Shown here piece after piece: positions 8,921-18,694 of a stretch of 64,000 bases of DNA. The position numbers were made by a program, and so were the translations under genes. Source of the DNA: Gammaproteobacteria bacterium UBA2675 (GTDB lineage Bacteria; Pseudomonadota; Gammaproteobacteria; Pseudomonadales; Pseudohongiellaceae). The notes beneath the pieces are model-generated. The model saw only the letters and a program-made list of their open reading frames with translations, ran no database searches and was not told where the DNA came from. The DNA is taken from NCBI GenBank assembly GCA_002354805.1, contig DEMH01000004.1, positions 195,150 to 259,149 on the forward strand, in the 5' to 3' direction. How positions within the stretch are numbered: position 1 is the first letter of the stretch; every line of letters starts with the position of its first letter.

Positions 8921-11053
8921 ATGCGTTTTTCTGTATTCCCCCGCGTTGTACTCACCCTCACGCTGGCTGCAGCACCTCTTTTGTTGCAGGCACAGGAGAC
9001 CAGCACTGAAGATTCCACGGTAGTCTACACATCAGAGTATTTTGCTCAGTGGGCTCCTGTAACCGCCCAGGATATGATCAACCGTATTCCAGGAATCGGG
9101 TCACCGACAGGCGGCAACTTTGCCAATAACAACTCCGGCCGAGGTCTGGGTGGTGGTGGAGGTAATCAGATTCTCATTAACGGCAAGCGCGTGGCCGGCA
9201 AGAGCAACGAGGCCAACAGCCAGTTGCAGCGTATTTCTGCCGACAAAGTACAACATATCGAGCTGATTCGTGGTACATCCGCCGAGCTGGATGTTCGCGG
9301 CGATCAGATCCTCAATATTGTTCTGACAGAAGCATTGTCGAGTCGCAGCTATGCATACGAGATCAACACTGATCGTTACATGGATAACCATGTACAGCCG
9401 GGTGGCAAATTCTCTGTAAATGGCACACAGGGTGGGCTGAACTATCTGTTGAGCGCTGAGGCCGAACCGCGTCACGATTATCGTCCCAGCCGCGAAACAA
9501 GTATTCTTGGCGACTTTTCACCGAATGACCGGATTGTCGAAGAACGTACACGCGACCAGTACACCTATACCTACGCGGCGAACCTGGCGTACGACATCAA
9601 CGCGGATAGCAGCGCCCGTCTCAACATGCTGTATTCTAACTTCGATAATACTCTGGAAGTTGATCGTTCAATTACCGATTTGACGGTAAACCCGCCGCAG
9701 ACAAATCTGCAGAGGGAAGAGACGCCCGGCGAGAACAATAACTGGGAAATAGGCGGCGATTATGAAATACGTCTTGCCAACGACCATCGTTTCAAGATTC
9801 TTTTTATCACCAACCAGCGCAATGAGTTCAGTGAACGTGAACGATTCCAGGTAGCTGCAGATGGCTCCGAACAGAAGGACCTGTATGTAAGCTCGGACTC
9901 GACTCTGGAAGAAAAGATCGTCCGTACCTCGTATTCACTTGGCGTTGCTGAAACGCAGGATGTCGAGTTTGGTGTCGAGCGCGCTCAGACAACTCTGGAC
10001 TCGGTGCTCAAGCTTGGTATTGCTGGTTCAGGTGCCGGGTCACCCAGTCACGGTGGATTGACGCCAGTCGCAGTGAGTAATGCCGATTCCATGGTTGAAG
10101 AGATCCGTTACGAACCATTCGTTGTTCATAACTGGCAAATTAGTCCGCGTATGAGCCTTGAAACCTCAGTAATCTATGAGGCATCTGAGATTACCCAGAC
10201 TGGTGATGTAAATAACCAGCGCGATTTCAGCTTTGTCAAACCCAAGCTGGACTGGCGTTTTGACATCATGCCGGGTATGCAGCTGCGTGCATCGGCTACC
10301 AAAGCGGTGCGACAGCTTAGCTTTTCGGACTTTGTGGCTTCCAGTGACACCCGCGATGACGATGCCAACACCATGGCCGGTAATGCCAACCTGCGTCAGG
10401 AGCAGGTGTGGAATTTCAACGTCGGCGGTGAATACCGTCTGCCCAATGACCTCGGCGTCATTGATGGCAGCGTTTTCTACATGGAGCACTACGACGTCAT
10501 TGAGCGTGTTGACGTGACACGTCAGGGTGGTTCCCTGCAGTCCGCCAATGGCAACATCGGTGACGGTGAAATGTGGGGTATGGAGCTGAACGCCAGTATC
10601 CGTATGGCCATGATCAACATGCCAAATCTGATGATCACCAGCCGGTTCAATGTCAAGGATTCGGAGATTACCGATCCGTTCCTGGGCATCACCCGTCGCT
10701 TCCAGGACTATGATCGAGGTCGTTTCCAGCTGGGGTTCCGTCACGACATCCCGCAGTGGCGCATGAATTACGGTCTGAACTGGAACAATCGTCTCGATGG
10801 CAACATCAAGCGTTATGATATTGACAATATCGAATCGGTTTATGGTGATCCGAACGTAACCGCATTCCTGGAGTTCGTCACGGCCAGCAATATTCGTATC
10901 CGCTTTGATGCGCGCAATGCAACCAACAATGATCAGTGTCGCATTCGTACCCGTTATGATGGGCGCATCAGCACGGGCAGCATCAGAGAAATTGAGGACT
11001 ACTGTTTCGAGGCTGCGCGAGTTGTATCGATCAAGATCAATGGTACGTTCTGA
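8921..11053 (+). CDS. TonB-dependent outer-membrane receptor
   Basis: This 710-residue precursor has a signal peptide (about 1-24, cleaved near LQAQE), a plug domain (about 45-140; DMINRIPGI … QILINGKRVAG … VQHIELIRGTSAELDVRG) and a 22-strand-type beta-barrel rich in alternating aromatic residues, ending in Phe (INGTF) as expected for BAM-dependent insertion. The role is energised uptake of a ligand across the outer membrane. The ligand is not evident; the neighbouring gene (FMN/Fe-S protein, convergent) gives no direct clue. Translation starts at 8921 after a weak GAGATAG-type site. Confidence 0.9.
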   Translation: MRFSVFPRVVLTLTLAAAPLLLQAQETSTEDSTVVYTSEYFAQWAPVTAQDMINRIPGIGSPTGGNFANNNSGRGLGGGGGNQILINGKRVAGKSNEANSQLQRISADKVQHIELIRGTSAELDVRGDQILNIVLTEALSSRSYAYEINTDRYMDNHVQPGGKFSVNGTQGGLNYLLSAEAEPRHDYRPSRETSILGDFSPNDRIVEERTRDQYTYTYAANLAYDINADSSARLNMLYSNFDNTLEVDRSITDLTVNPPQTNLQREETPGENNNWEIGGDYEIRLANDHRFKILFITNQRNEFSERERFQVAADGSEQKDLYVSSDSTLEEKIVRTSYSLGVAETQDVEFGVERAQTTLDSVLKLGIAGSGAGSPSHGGLTPVAVSNADSMVEEIRYEPFVVHNWQISPRMSLETSVIYEASEITQTGDVNNQRDFSFVKPKLDWRFDIMPGMQLRASATKAVRQLSFSDFVASSDTRDDDANTMAGNANLRQEQVWNFNVGGEYRLPNDLGVIDGSVFYMEHYDVIERVDVTRQGGSLQSANGNIGDGEMWGMELNASIRMAMINMPNLMITSRFNVKDSEITDPFLGITRRFQDYDRGRFQLGFRHDIPQWRMNYGLNWNNRLDGNIKRYDIDNIESVYGDPNVTAFLEFVTASNIRIRFDARNATNNDQCRIRTRYDGRISTGSIREIEDYCFEAARVVSIKINGTF

Positions 11054-11080
11054 TCGGAGCTGACCATAGCCCAGACTAAA

Positions 11081-11120
11081 AAAACGCCCCCGGATGACTA
11101 ATATCATCCGGGGGCGTTTT
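11081..11120. terminator. Bidirectional intrinsic terminator
   Basis: A perfect 17-bp stem (11081-11097 with 11104-11120) closes a 6-base loop. It has a GC-rich core and is flanked by A7 on the left and T4 on the right. It sits between the convergent TonB-receptor and NosR-like genes and should end both transcripts; the longer T-tract is on the minus strand. Confidence 0.92.
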
Positions 11121-11202
11121 GTTCTGGCTCGTGCAGTATGAGCTGTGAGTCGCCTTGCGAATCGCGGTCTATCGTTCAGATCATTGGCACACGCGTTGCT
11201 GC

Positions 11203-13161
11203 TCAGCCGCGTACTATCACACCACGCAGCTGCAGCGACTCCACCGAGTGCCGGCATACCCCTGCGCGTTGAATCAGTTTCGCTTCACAAACGTCACAGC
11301 GCACGCATTCCTTGAAATCGATTGTCTCCCTGCGGATCGCTGCGGTTGGACAGCTGTGCTCGCAGACTTTGCAGGCCGTGCACTGCGGCACCCGTTTGAT
11401 GCGCTTCAGGCTGATCAGTGAGAGTATGCCGAGTGCGGCTCCCAGCGGGCATACATAGCGGCAGTAAAAACGCTTAATCACAACTGAGGCCAACAGGATG
11501 GCAATCAGGATCGCCCACAATACCAGAGAGGTACTGTAGAAAAAGAGTGTGCCAAAGGGCTCAAAATACTGAAAAATGCTGACGCTGCCCTGCACGATAG
11601 CCATCACCACAATAAGACCAAGGAATGCATATTTCAGATAGATCGCTTTGTCATGGATGTGCGCAGGTACGGTAATCTGCCAGCGTTTTGGGCTCAGGCG
11701 GGTTATAAAATCCTGTAAAGCACCGAATGGGCAGACCGTTGAACAGAAGATGCGCCCCCATATCAGCGTTGTGATCAGCGTAAACACGACCATGATCAGC
11801 AGTGGCGTATCGCTGAGAATCATCGATGGACCAAGATTGATGGTATTGGTGATATGTGAGACCGAAAGGAATCCTCCGGTAACAAATCCAAGATAAACCA
11901 GCGTCGCCGACAGCGTGACCCAGCGCAGCCGGGCACTTTTTCGCCAGAAGGTGAGCATGACCAGGCTGAGTATGGCAATCAATCCTGCAACCCTTACCCA
12001 GTTGGTATCACTGCCGATATCTGTTGCCATCAGCGCGTTCGGGTCAGGCACTTCCTGCCCCAGCGCCAGGTTGCGCTGAACGCCAAGAATCTCGACGTCT
12101 GCACTGGCGGGGGGCTGCCCATTCTGCGGATCGTAGTAGACGGTAAACGGTTGGCTGAAATCCATCGCTGGATCCAATACCATGGCAACTGCAAACGTGC
12201 CGTTTTCCATGTCCGCAATTTTGGCGGCGTTCGCACTGCCGGCATAGACGGTGCGCAGTCGCGGCATCGGATAAACGGTTTCTCCCTGAGTGATGGATAA
12301 ACGCTCCTGACGGAACGGGTCGGACGCATTACCCGCTATGCCCACCAGGAACAGCCGGCCGTCGTCAAAGCGGGCACTGGCGGCGCGCTCTGCAGTCGAG
12401 TAGGCATCCAGCCCGACAAGAATTTCACCCAGCACCTCGTTGCCCATGTAGGTCATCGACAAGGTCAGTTGGGTGCCATCGGGGTACTCGTGCTGAAGCT
12501 GCCTGATCAGGCCAGCGTTGAGCATGTCCTGCCAGCTCAGCGGATCGAGAATGGTGCGCACTCGCTCGGCGTCATCGGCCTGCGCGGTCACGCCACTGTC
12601 GGGCAGGTAAACGGCGGCCACGCGTCGCGCCGCGTTGTATACGCCACGGGTGGTTGCCCAGCTTGTGATAGTCGCCCGGGAAACGCCATCTATGTCGCGC
12701 CCCACGCGGAAGTCGTCGCTAAGTGGTTTCTGACGGAATTGACCGTGGAAAACCGGGCCTCCCATAAAGTCACCTCGACTTGAGCGAAACGATTCGTGGT
12801 AGTCGAGAACCTTGATCGCGGTCACTGTGGCCGAGTTGTCCAGGCCAACCAACACCTCAATCGGCGCGCTAAAACCGATTTCCTCGGGAGGCAGATCCGA
12901 TGTCTGGAAGACATAACCAAGCACTGGTGGAGGCTCTGTGCCCTGGGAGCTGCCGAAGGCGGTAAACACGGGTGGTTCACCTGCTTTGGCGCTGAAGCTA
13001 CTGGCAGCCGGGAATACCTGCTTCAGCAGTTCTTCATCTACCTGGGTGGTGAAGGGTGTCTGAGCCAGAGCGGTATGAGTTACCAGCGAACTTATGACTA
13101 GCAGGCAGGTCGCCAGAAAGGGTCGCAGGACTGATCCAGGCGACAGGACGCGTATTGTCAT
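11203..13161 (-). CDS. NosR/NirI-like membrane flavo-iron-sulfur protein
   Basis: This 652-residue protein has a signal peptide, a periplasmic FMN-binding domain and about six membrane helices. Cytoplasmic cysteine motifs follow (CSTVCPFGA and CRYVCPLGA, the NosR/NapH-type CxxxCP pairs), then two 4Fe-4S clusters (CTACKVCEHSCP; CVRCDVCE). The segment DGVSRATITS (about 160-169) is the ApbE recognition site for covalent FMN attachment to threonine. The family passes electrons across the membrane, classically supporting N2O reductase. No nos genes are present here, so the partner is unknown. The Na+/Ca2+ exchanger gene ends 41 bases upstream on the same strand, so the two may be cotranscribed. 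Confidence 0.87.
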   Translation of the reverse strand: MTIRVLSPGSVLRPFLATCLLVISSLVTHTALAQTPFTTQVDEELLKQVFPAASSFSAKAGEPPVFTAFGSSQGTEPPPVLGYVFQTSDLPPEEIGFSAPIEVLVGLDNSATVTAIKVLDYHESFRSSRGDFMGGPVFHGQFRQKPLSDDFRVGRDIDGVSRATITSWATTRGVYNAARRVAAVYLPDSGVTAQADDAERVRTILDPLSWQDMLNAGLIRQLQHEYPDGTQLTLSMTYMGNEVLGEILVGLDAYSTAERAASARFDDGRLFLVGIAGNASDPFRQERLSITQGETVYPMPRLRTVYAGSANAAKIADMENGTFAVAMVLDPAMDFSQPFTVYYDPQNGQPPASADVEILGVQRNLALGQEVPDPNALMATDIGSDTNWVRVAGLIAILSLVMLTFWRKSARLRWVTLSATLVYLGFVTGGFLSVSHITNTINLGPSMILSDTPLLIMVVFTLITTLIWGRIFCSTVCPFGALQDFITRLSPKRWQITVPAHIHDKAIYLKYAFLGLIVVMAIVQGSVSIFQYFEPFGTLFFYSTSLVLWAILIAILLASVVIKRFYCRYVCPLGAALGILSLISLKRIKRVPQCTACKVCEHSCPTAAIRRETIDFKECVRCDVCEAKLIQRAGVCRHSVESLQLRGVIVRG

Positions 13162-13202
13162 GTTTTGTTATTGTTCCCGGATCAAAAAGACCACACACCG
13201 CG

Positions 13203-14183
13203 TCAGGCAAATGCTGTCCGGACCAGCCAGGCGGTGTACATCAGATAAACCGCCACAAGAATAGCGCCTTCCCATCGATTGATACAACCCTGTCGGCGCT
13301 TGAAACCAAATCCAAAGACGAACAGTGACAGGGTGAGTCCTACCATGACCAGCATGTCGCGCGTCAGCACCTCGTGACCCACCCCCATTGGATGGATGGC
13401 ACCGGCAATACCGACAACGGCAAGCGTGTTAAAAAGGTTGGACCCGAGGATATTGCCAACTGCCATGTCATGTTCGCCTTTACGTGCGGCAATGATGGAC
13501 GAGGCCAGTTCGGGCAGTGAAGTGCCCACGGCGATGATCGTCAGGCCAATTAGGAGATCGCTAACACCAAGACTTTGCGCGATCGTAACCGCGCCCCAGA
13601 CCAGCAGTCGGGAGCTGGCAATCAGCAGTATGAGTCCAACAATGACCCAGATGATTGCCGATTTGAGCGGCATCGGGTGGGCAGTGGCCTCGCTGACGTC
13701 ATCCGCCCAGGCATCGTGAACCGGGCGTTTTTGATCCTTCATGCCCTGAATGATGGTGACCGCCATCAAAACGGCAAACAGCACCAGCAGGATGATTGCG
13801 TCAATGCGGCTGATATTGTCATCAAGCATCAGCACAGCAGACAGCAGGGTCACGATGGTCAATAGAGGCAGTGTGCGGCGCAGCACCTGCGAATCCACAG
13901 CAATTGGTGCCAGTACTGCGGTGATGCCCAGAATCAGACCGATGTTGGTGATGTTCGAGCCGTAGGCGTTACCCAGTGCGATACCCGGATTACCTTGCGA
14001 TGAGGCAAGCGCGGAGACCACCATTTCTGGTGCTGAGGTACCGAATCCGATAATTACGATACCGATAAGCAGGGCGGGCACGTTGAAATGTCTGGCTGCG
14101 CTGGCGGCGCCATCAACAAAGCGGTCTGCACTCCAGACCAGCGCCAGCAAACCGGAAACAACTGCAACAACGGGTAACAACAT
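13203..14183 (-). CDS. Calcium/sodium antiporter, CaCA family (YrbG-like)
   Basis: This 326-residue inner-membrane exchanger has about ten helices arranged as two inverted halves. Each half contains the family alpha-repeat: GFGTSAPEMVVSALAS … GNAYGSNITNIGLILG in the first and AVGTSLPELASSIIAA … GNILGSNLFNTLAVVG in the second. These carry the ion-binding acidic residues. It exchanges Na+ (or H+) for Ca2+ or K+. Length is standard. The Arabinose-type operon ends 75 bases upstream on the same strand. Confidence 0.93.
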   Translation of the reverse strand: MLLPVVAVVSGLLALVWSADRFVDGAASAARHFNVPALLIGIVIIGFGTSAPEMVVSALASSQGNPGIALGNAYGSNITNIGLILGITAVLAPIAVDSQVLRRTLPLLTIVTLLSAVLMLDDNISRIDAIILLVLFAVLMAVTIIQGMKDQKRPVHDAWADDVSEATAHPMPLKSAIIWVIVGLILLIASSRLLVWGAVTIAQSLGVSDLLIGLTIIAVGTSLPELASSIIAARKGEHDMAVGNILGSNLFNTLAVVGIAGAIHPMGVGHEVLTRDMLVMVGLTLSLFVFGFGFKRRQGCINRWEGAILVAVYLMYTAWLVRTAFA

Positions 14184-14258
14184 AGCGTTCTAACCTAGCA
14201 AAACAACCCAGAAAACTGAACGTGGCAGTGTATGCTGAATGGACGCTGGCTGTCAGCT

Positions 14259-14666
14259 TTAACTCGAGCGGAATGACCAGTATTTGTGTCCCAGATAACT
14301 GGTGAAAACAGGCACTACGATGCCGGTGGCATGTGCCAGTTCTGGCGCGAGCAGGTCAATTTGCAGTGCGGGCAGCACCTGGTAAAGCATCAGCAGGCTG
14401 ATGGCCCAGGTCTGCACAATGGCCAGAGCATTGACCAGCACAAAGAAGGCAATAGAGCGATACAGAGGCTGAACGCTGGTCTTGAACACAAACGCGCGCG
14501 CCAGCACATAGGCGGTGACCATGCCCGTCACGTAGGCAAGTAATACGGATGTGGAAAATGCAAGCCACTGGTCATAAACGATGCGGGAAACAAAATTGAC
14601 TAGCGCTGCAGTGCCACCGGTGGCCAGAAAAATCAGAAACTGACGTGAGGCAAACTGGCTGATCAT
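14259..14666 (-). CDS. GtrA family membrane protein
   Basis: This 135-residue protein has four predicted transmembrane helices and the GtrA-family N-terminal pattern (FLATGGTAALVNFVSRI). GtrA proteins are proposed to flip or assist polyprenyl-phosphate-linked sugars. In mycobacteria the GtrA member Rv3789 sits next to dprE1 and has been linked to decaprenyl-phospho-arabinose handling. Here it is the last gene of an operon that also contains dprE1- and dprE2-like genes, overlapping the previous gene by 4 bases. A role in translocating the lipid-linked pentose is therefore an inference from context. Confidence 0.88.
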   Translation of the reverse strand: MISQFASRQFLIFLATGGTAALVNFVSRIVYDQWLAFSTSVLLAYVTGMVTAYVLARAFVFKTSVQPLYRSIAFFVLVNALAIVQTWAISLLMLYQVLPALQIDLLAPELAHATGIVVPVFTSYLGHKYWSFRSS

Positions 14667-15967
14667 TGGCTGTTTCCGGCACTGCCGGCTTCGCGGCCCA
14701 GCCTGCGCCCAAAGTCTATGCTTTCAGAAATGCCGCGGTCGCAGGGATAGTAGTAGGAAGTGTCTGCTACCCACAGCCCGTCAATGCAGGTGCGGCAGGG
14801 CGGCAGGCTGTCCAGGAAACCCGGCTGACAGACTGGCTGCGCGTAGCGGTACCGGCTGGCGCGTATATCAATAAAGCTGCTGTCCTTTAAGGTCGGATTA
14901 ATCGTTTTTAGATACTTTTTTACCTTGTTTATGAAATTGCTGTCTGGCTCCTGGAACTTGGGATGATCGCCAGGCAGGTAAAATGGCACATAGACCACAT
15001 GCTGATCCAGGGGGCGCAGGTTGCTGTATTCAACGAGACCCGGGATGTCCATCTCAGGGTCGTTGATGTTCAGCCAGAACTTGTCGCTGAGCGGCTGGTC
15101 CAGCTTGACGATGACACAGACCACGGCGATATTGTTCAGGGCCTGATACTGCTGTTGTACTTTTGCCGGCAGGTCCGGGATTAGCCTTGGCACAAATGGC
15201 AGGGGTATGGTGCTGACTACCCGGTCAAATTCCTCAAATTTTTCACCAGCCAGCTGAACCCCCGCGACTGATTGTCCGGAGTCCGAGCTGACTACCTGCT
15301 GCACAGGGCAGGACAGGTGGATTTCCCCGCCAGCTGCTTTGATGGCCGCTGCCATCGCCTGCAGCAGTGTCTCGGATCCACCCTCCAGGTAGCCGAGTTT
15401 TTCCCGCATCAGACTGTATCGCGATCGGCCAACGCGGTTGATTCTGCTCCATATCCAGGCAGCCGAAAGGTTGTCTGCATACTGATAAAACTTGTAGTCA
15501 AACAGGGTGCGCCACAATACGTCCCAGGCTGCTTCACCCACCCAGCGTTTGATCCAGCCACTGGCCTCGACACGATCCAGTGGCTGCCAGTCACGACGTT
15601 TGGTTGAAGCGAAGGCGTGCAGTCCGTAGCGCAGTTTGCCGAGCAGTCCAAGTCCCCTGAATTTGAGCAGCGCCACCGGGTTGCCCCAGTCCTGCAGCAA
15701 ACCACCGTACCAGTACCCCATGCGCGTCTCAGTCCAGCGCATCGAAGACGAGATGCCGAGCTCATCCAGCATTTGCAGAAAGCCGCGGTCCGAGGTGCAG
15801 TGAAAGTGGTAGTAACGTTCAATACTCAGACCCGAGAAGTCGAAACTCGCTGTCATGCCGCCAAGACGGTCATCCGCCTCGTAGACAACCACCTGATGGC
15901 CGTCGCGTGTCAATTGGTAGGCTGCGGCCAGGCCCATCGGACCGGCGCCAATGACGGCTATCCGCAT
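14663..15967 (-). CDS. FAD-dependent oxidoreductase, amine-oxidase / protoporphyrinogen-oxidase-like
   Basis: This 434-residue flavoprotein opens with a dinucleotide-binding GAGPMGLAAAYQL motif, followed by VVVYEADDRLGGM, typical of the NAD(P)/FAD amine-oxidase superfamily. A matching C-terminal FAD segment follows (GLWVADTSYYYPCDRG). Relatives occur in polysaccharide and glycolipid clusters, including UDP-galactopyranose-mutase-like enzymes, but the reaction is not determinable here. It is translationally coupled to both neighbours: it starts one base from the epimerase stop and overlaps gtrA by 4 bases. It probably acts on a sugar or lipid-linked sugar in the same pathway. Confidence 0.82.
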   Translation of the reverse strand: MRIAVIGAGPMGLAAAYQLTRDGHQVVVYEADDRLGGMTASFDFSGLSIERYYHFHCTSDRGFLQMLDELGISSSMRWTETRMGYWYGGLLQDWGNPVALLKFRGLGLLGKLRYGLHAFASTKRRDWQPLDRVEASGWIKRWVGEAAWDVLWRTLFDYKFYQYADNLSAAWIWSRINRVGRSRYSLMREKLGYLEGGSETLLQAMAAAIKAAGGEIHLSCPVQQVVSSDSGQSVAGVQLAGEKFEEFDRVVSTIPLPFVPRLIPDLPAKVQQQYQALNNIAVVCVIVKLDQPLSDKFWLNINDPEMDIPGLVEYSNLRPLDQHVVYVPFYLPGDHPKFQEPDSNFINKVKKYLKTINPTLKDSSFIDIRASRYRYAQPVCQPGFLDSLPPCRTCIDGLWVADTSYYYPCDRGISESIDFGRRLGREAGSAGNSQ

Positions 15968-16951
15968 TTAAAACTCCAGTACTATGTTGCTGTAACGTGA
16001 ATCGTTAAAGGTTTCTTCGAGTGCCCGTGCAAAAGGCGTGAACTGAACACCAAACAGTTCAGGCCAGTCTATGACCTCGAACTCGTCCCGGGCGACCAGC
16101 GCCTCTAACTGTTGGGTAGTAAATGGCGGCTTGCGATCGAACAGGGCCCACAGCCACAGCAAGGTGTAGAACAGCCGGTAGGGGATCTTGATGATGCGTG
16201 TCCTGCTACCCGTAACGCGCTTTATCAGGCGAATCATGTCGATATAGTCGATTTTTTCATGCCCGGAAATATTGTAGATGCCCTGTTCATGGCGGTTGCG
16301 AATACAGCTGATGATGATATCGCAAAAATCGCCCACATAGAGAGGCTGTCGCATATAGCGGCCGGAACCGGGGATGGGGAAAACCGGTACTTTTTGCATG
16401 AAACGTGAGAGCCAGCCCAGATGTTTCCGGTCAAACCAGCCGAACATCAGTGTTGGCCGCAAAATGGGACAGCTGATACCACTGTCGAGTATCAATTGTT
16501 CCTGCGCGCGTTTGCTGCGCGTATAAAAGTCATCGGCTACCGACTCGACCACCGACGAGCTGATATGCACGAGGTAGGGCTGTTCGGGAGCGTCCTTGAT
16601 GGACTCAAGAATCAGCTCGGTTGCCGTTACGTTGTTGCGAATGAACTCTTCATAATGCAGCCCACCGATCTGCGCCTGCAACATGACAACGACATCTGCA
16701 CTGCGGACGTGCTCCTGCCAGGGACCTGGCTCAGCCAGGTCTGCATATTCACAGCAAATTTCCGGCTGTACCTGTCGCAGCATGCTCAGGTTCGCTTTAT
16801 GTTTGTCCAGCACGACGATATTGTGGAAACCCTGGTCGCGCAGCCTGGCTACCAAATTCTGGCCAACCAGGCCGGCGCCGCCGGGGAGCACTATTCTGGC
16901 CTCCTTGCCAAACTTTCCTGATTTGTTTTGTGCAGAGGATTGAGCTGTCAT
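15968..16951 (-). CDS. NAD-dependent epimerase/dehydratase (extended SDR)
   Basis: This 327-residue protein is a Rossmann-fold extended short-chain dehydrogenase. The N-terminal GGAGLVGQNLVARL loop binds NAD(P), HISSSVVES supplies the catalytic Ser region, and a Tyr-xxx-Lys equivalent is visible as YTRSKRAQE. Such enzymes epimerise, reduce or dehydrate nucleotide sugars. Two unrelated SDRs in one operon (this and the DprE2-like gene) suggest it makes or modifies a second sugar. It starts 5 bases after the upstream GT-C-like gene ends. Confidence 0.85.
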   Translation of the reverse strand: MTAQSSAQNKSGKFGKEARIVLPGGAGLVGQNLVARLRDQGFHNIVVLDKHKANLSMLRQVQPEICCEYADLAEPGPWQEHVRSADVVVMLQAQIGGLHYEEFIRNNVTATELILESIKDAPEQPYLVHISSSVVESVADDFYTRSKRAQEQLILDSGISCPILRPTLMFGWFDRKHLGWLSRFMQKVPVFPIPGSGRYMRQPLYVGDFCDIIISCIRNRHEQGIYNISGHEKIDYIDMIRLIKRVTGSRTRIIKIPYRLFYTLLWLWALFDRKPPFTTQQLEALVARDEFEVIDWPELFGVQFTPFARALEETFNDSRYSNIVLEF

Positions 16952-16956
16952 GGAAT

Positions 16957-18690
16957 TTACTCTAACAAAGTGGCAGGTATGTCGACCTGCAAGGCGCAGT
17001 CGACATCAACACCACTGAGTGTCATTTGCGGCTGACTGTATTCACGGCGAATATAACCACGAAAGCCTGAGCGCTCCGCGTCGTCGTCGACGGCCTCGGC
17101 GACGTCCGGGCGCGGCTGGCCAGTAAGCGCAAAGCCGGCTATTTCTCCGATCGGATTACGTATCTGAATGAGTTGAGGCGTCCTATCCTCTGTGTTACTG
17201 AAGAGCCAGCCATCAACACGCAGGTAGTTGTTATCACCATCAATGGAGCTGACCTGATCGATATGCCCCTGACAGTTTGCCGCCTCACGCGCTCGAACAA
17301 TATTGCCTAGCTGCGGCGCCAGATCCCGCCACGGGAAGCGATCAAAAATGCCTATGTTGTATTCCGAAGCGACTGCAACAGTGTTGAACAACCCCTGGTC
17401 CATGACATATACCGAGTTGATCTGTTGCTCATCCCTCACCCTGAGTTCCAGTGCCAGCACGGCCACTTCGCGGTTGAATACCACTTGCTGTTGTGGCTGC
17501 AGGGCAAGTGTCTGGCGCCAAAGCATGGCTGCGCCGAGACAGGCAATCGCGAACAGCGCCACCGGCCGGTATTGTCGCCAGCCACGCTCCAACGCAGGCA
17601 GAAACAGCGCCAGCAATGCTGCCCATGCCATCAACGCAGGCGTTGTGTAGCGGTTGCTGGCAGCCTGCTCTACGCCGAACACCAATCGACCACCACCGGT
17701 TCCCAGCGCCGTGCCAGCGATGTAGGCAATGTAAAACACCAGCGCCAGTGTCAGCAGGTTTTGCGTCGGAGAGCGCAGACTTTTGACCAGTGCATAAACG
17801 GTCAGTGCCGCCATCACCGCAGTGCTTATCGCGGCAAGGCGCATGCCGACATCACCGCCGGTCAAGAAGTAGAACGGCGTGCCAAGGTACAGTAAAACAT
17901 AATAGACGAGGTCGTCGGGCTGACGCAGAAAGGTTTCCAGAATCGAACCATGATTGCCCGGCGAGCTGTAGCCATAAAAATACAGCGATAATGCGAACAG
18001 GGAGAGCAGGGCGAGTGTCAGGCTGCGCTGCCATGGAAAGCGTGTGAGCAGGGCATACAGTGTCATCAGGGGCAGGGCGATGACGCCGTTGGCCATGGTG
18101 CCTATACAGGCAAAACCAGTGATACAGGCCAGGACAAAACGATTGCGCCCCGCTGCGCCAGCCTGTCGCGCTCCACTTAACAAATAAAGAGCGACCAGCG
18201 GCAGCAACTGTGCCAGAAAGAATTGACTCTGGAAACCCCAGGCCAGATTCTCCCATTGCATCCAGTGGTAAAGCCAGGCGACTAGAAACGCCATGGCAGC
18301 CCATGTCGTTACGTCTGCGGACTGGTTGCCGCCAGACACATCCCTCATGCGTTGTCTGACGATGCGGTAAAAGGTCAGCACTGCCAGACCAACAATCACG
18401 AAGTTCATGATGATGAGAAATACGCTGGTCCCGCCGAACAGGGCATAGTCCAGCCAGAACAACAGTCGCGACAGTACGATGCGGTGCTCATTGTGCTGTG
18501 CCCACCAAGCCGCCGAATTACCGTCCAGCGCAGTGGCGATATAGAAACCAAGCGTGCCACCCCACATGTCCCAGTACGGCACTACCGAAAACGCACGAAT
18601 TGCGCCGATAACGGCAAGCAGGACCATGATGATTGCGAACGACCAGGCAGCGGTCAGTCCGAGGTTTTGGCGCATCCATTGCAATTGCAT
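16957..18690 (-). CDS. Polytopic membrane protein, candidate GT-C glycosyltransferase
   Basis: This 577-residue protein has roughly ten to twelve membrane helices and a soluble C-terminal domain of about 150 residues. Its first extracytoplasmic loop contains acidic residues after helix 1 (PYWDMWGG … AQHNEHRIVLSRLLFW). That is the position where GT-C enzymes, which use polyprenyl-phosphate sugars, keep their catalytic or metal-binding acid. No family name is recognised. The operon supplies a candidate polyprenyl-phospho-pentose donor, so transfer of that sugar to a periplasmic acceptor is the natural hypothesis. The upstream gene ends 4 bases before it starts. Confidence 0.65.
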   Translation of the reverse strand: MQLQWMRQNLGLTAAWSFAIIMVLLAVIGAIRAFSVVPYWDMWGGTLGFYIATALDGNSAAWWAQHNEHRIVLSRLLFWLDYALFGGTSVFLIIMNFVIVGLAVLTFYRIVRQRMRDVSGGNQSADVTTWAAMAFLVAWLYHWMQWENLAWGFQSQFFLAQLLPLVALYLLSGARQAGAAGRNRFVLACITGFACIGTMANGVIALPLMTLYALLTRFPWQRSLTLALLSLFALSLYFYGYSSPGNHGSILETFLRQPDDLVYYVLLYLGTPFYFLTGGDVGMRLAAISTAVMAALTVYALVKSLRSPTQNLLTLALVFYIAYIAGTALGTGGGRLVFGVEQAASNRYTTPALMAWAALLALFLPALERGWRQYRPVALFAIACLGAAMLWRQTLALQPQQQVVFNREVAVLALELRVRDEQQINSVYVMDQGLFNTVAVASEYNIGIFDRFPWRDLAPQLGNIVRAREAANCQGHIDQVSSIDGDNNYLRVDGWLFSNTEDRTPQLIQIRNPIGEIAGFALTGQPRPDVAEAVDDDAERSGFRGYIRREYSQPQMTLSGVDVDCALQVDIPATLLE

Positions 18691-18694
18691 GAGA

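Noticed and set aside
10166..11257. Long minus-strand frame (363 codons) opposite the TonB receptor
   Set aside because: It is a shadow frame: low-complexity Ile/Thr-rich translation, no recognisable domain, no ribosome site, and it lies within a clear receptor gene and across the terminator.
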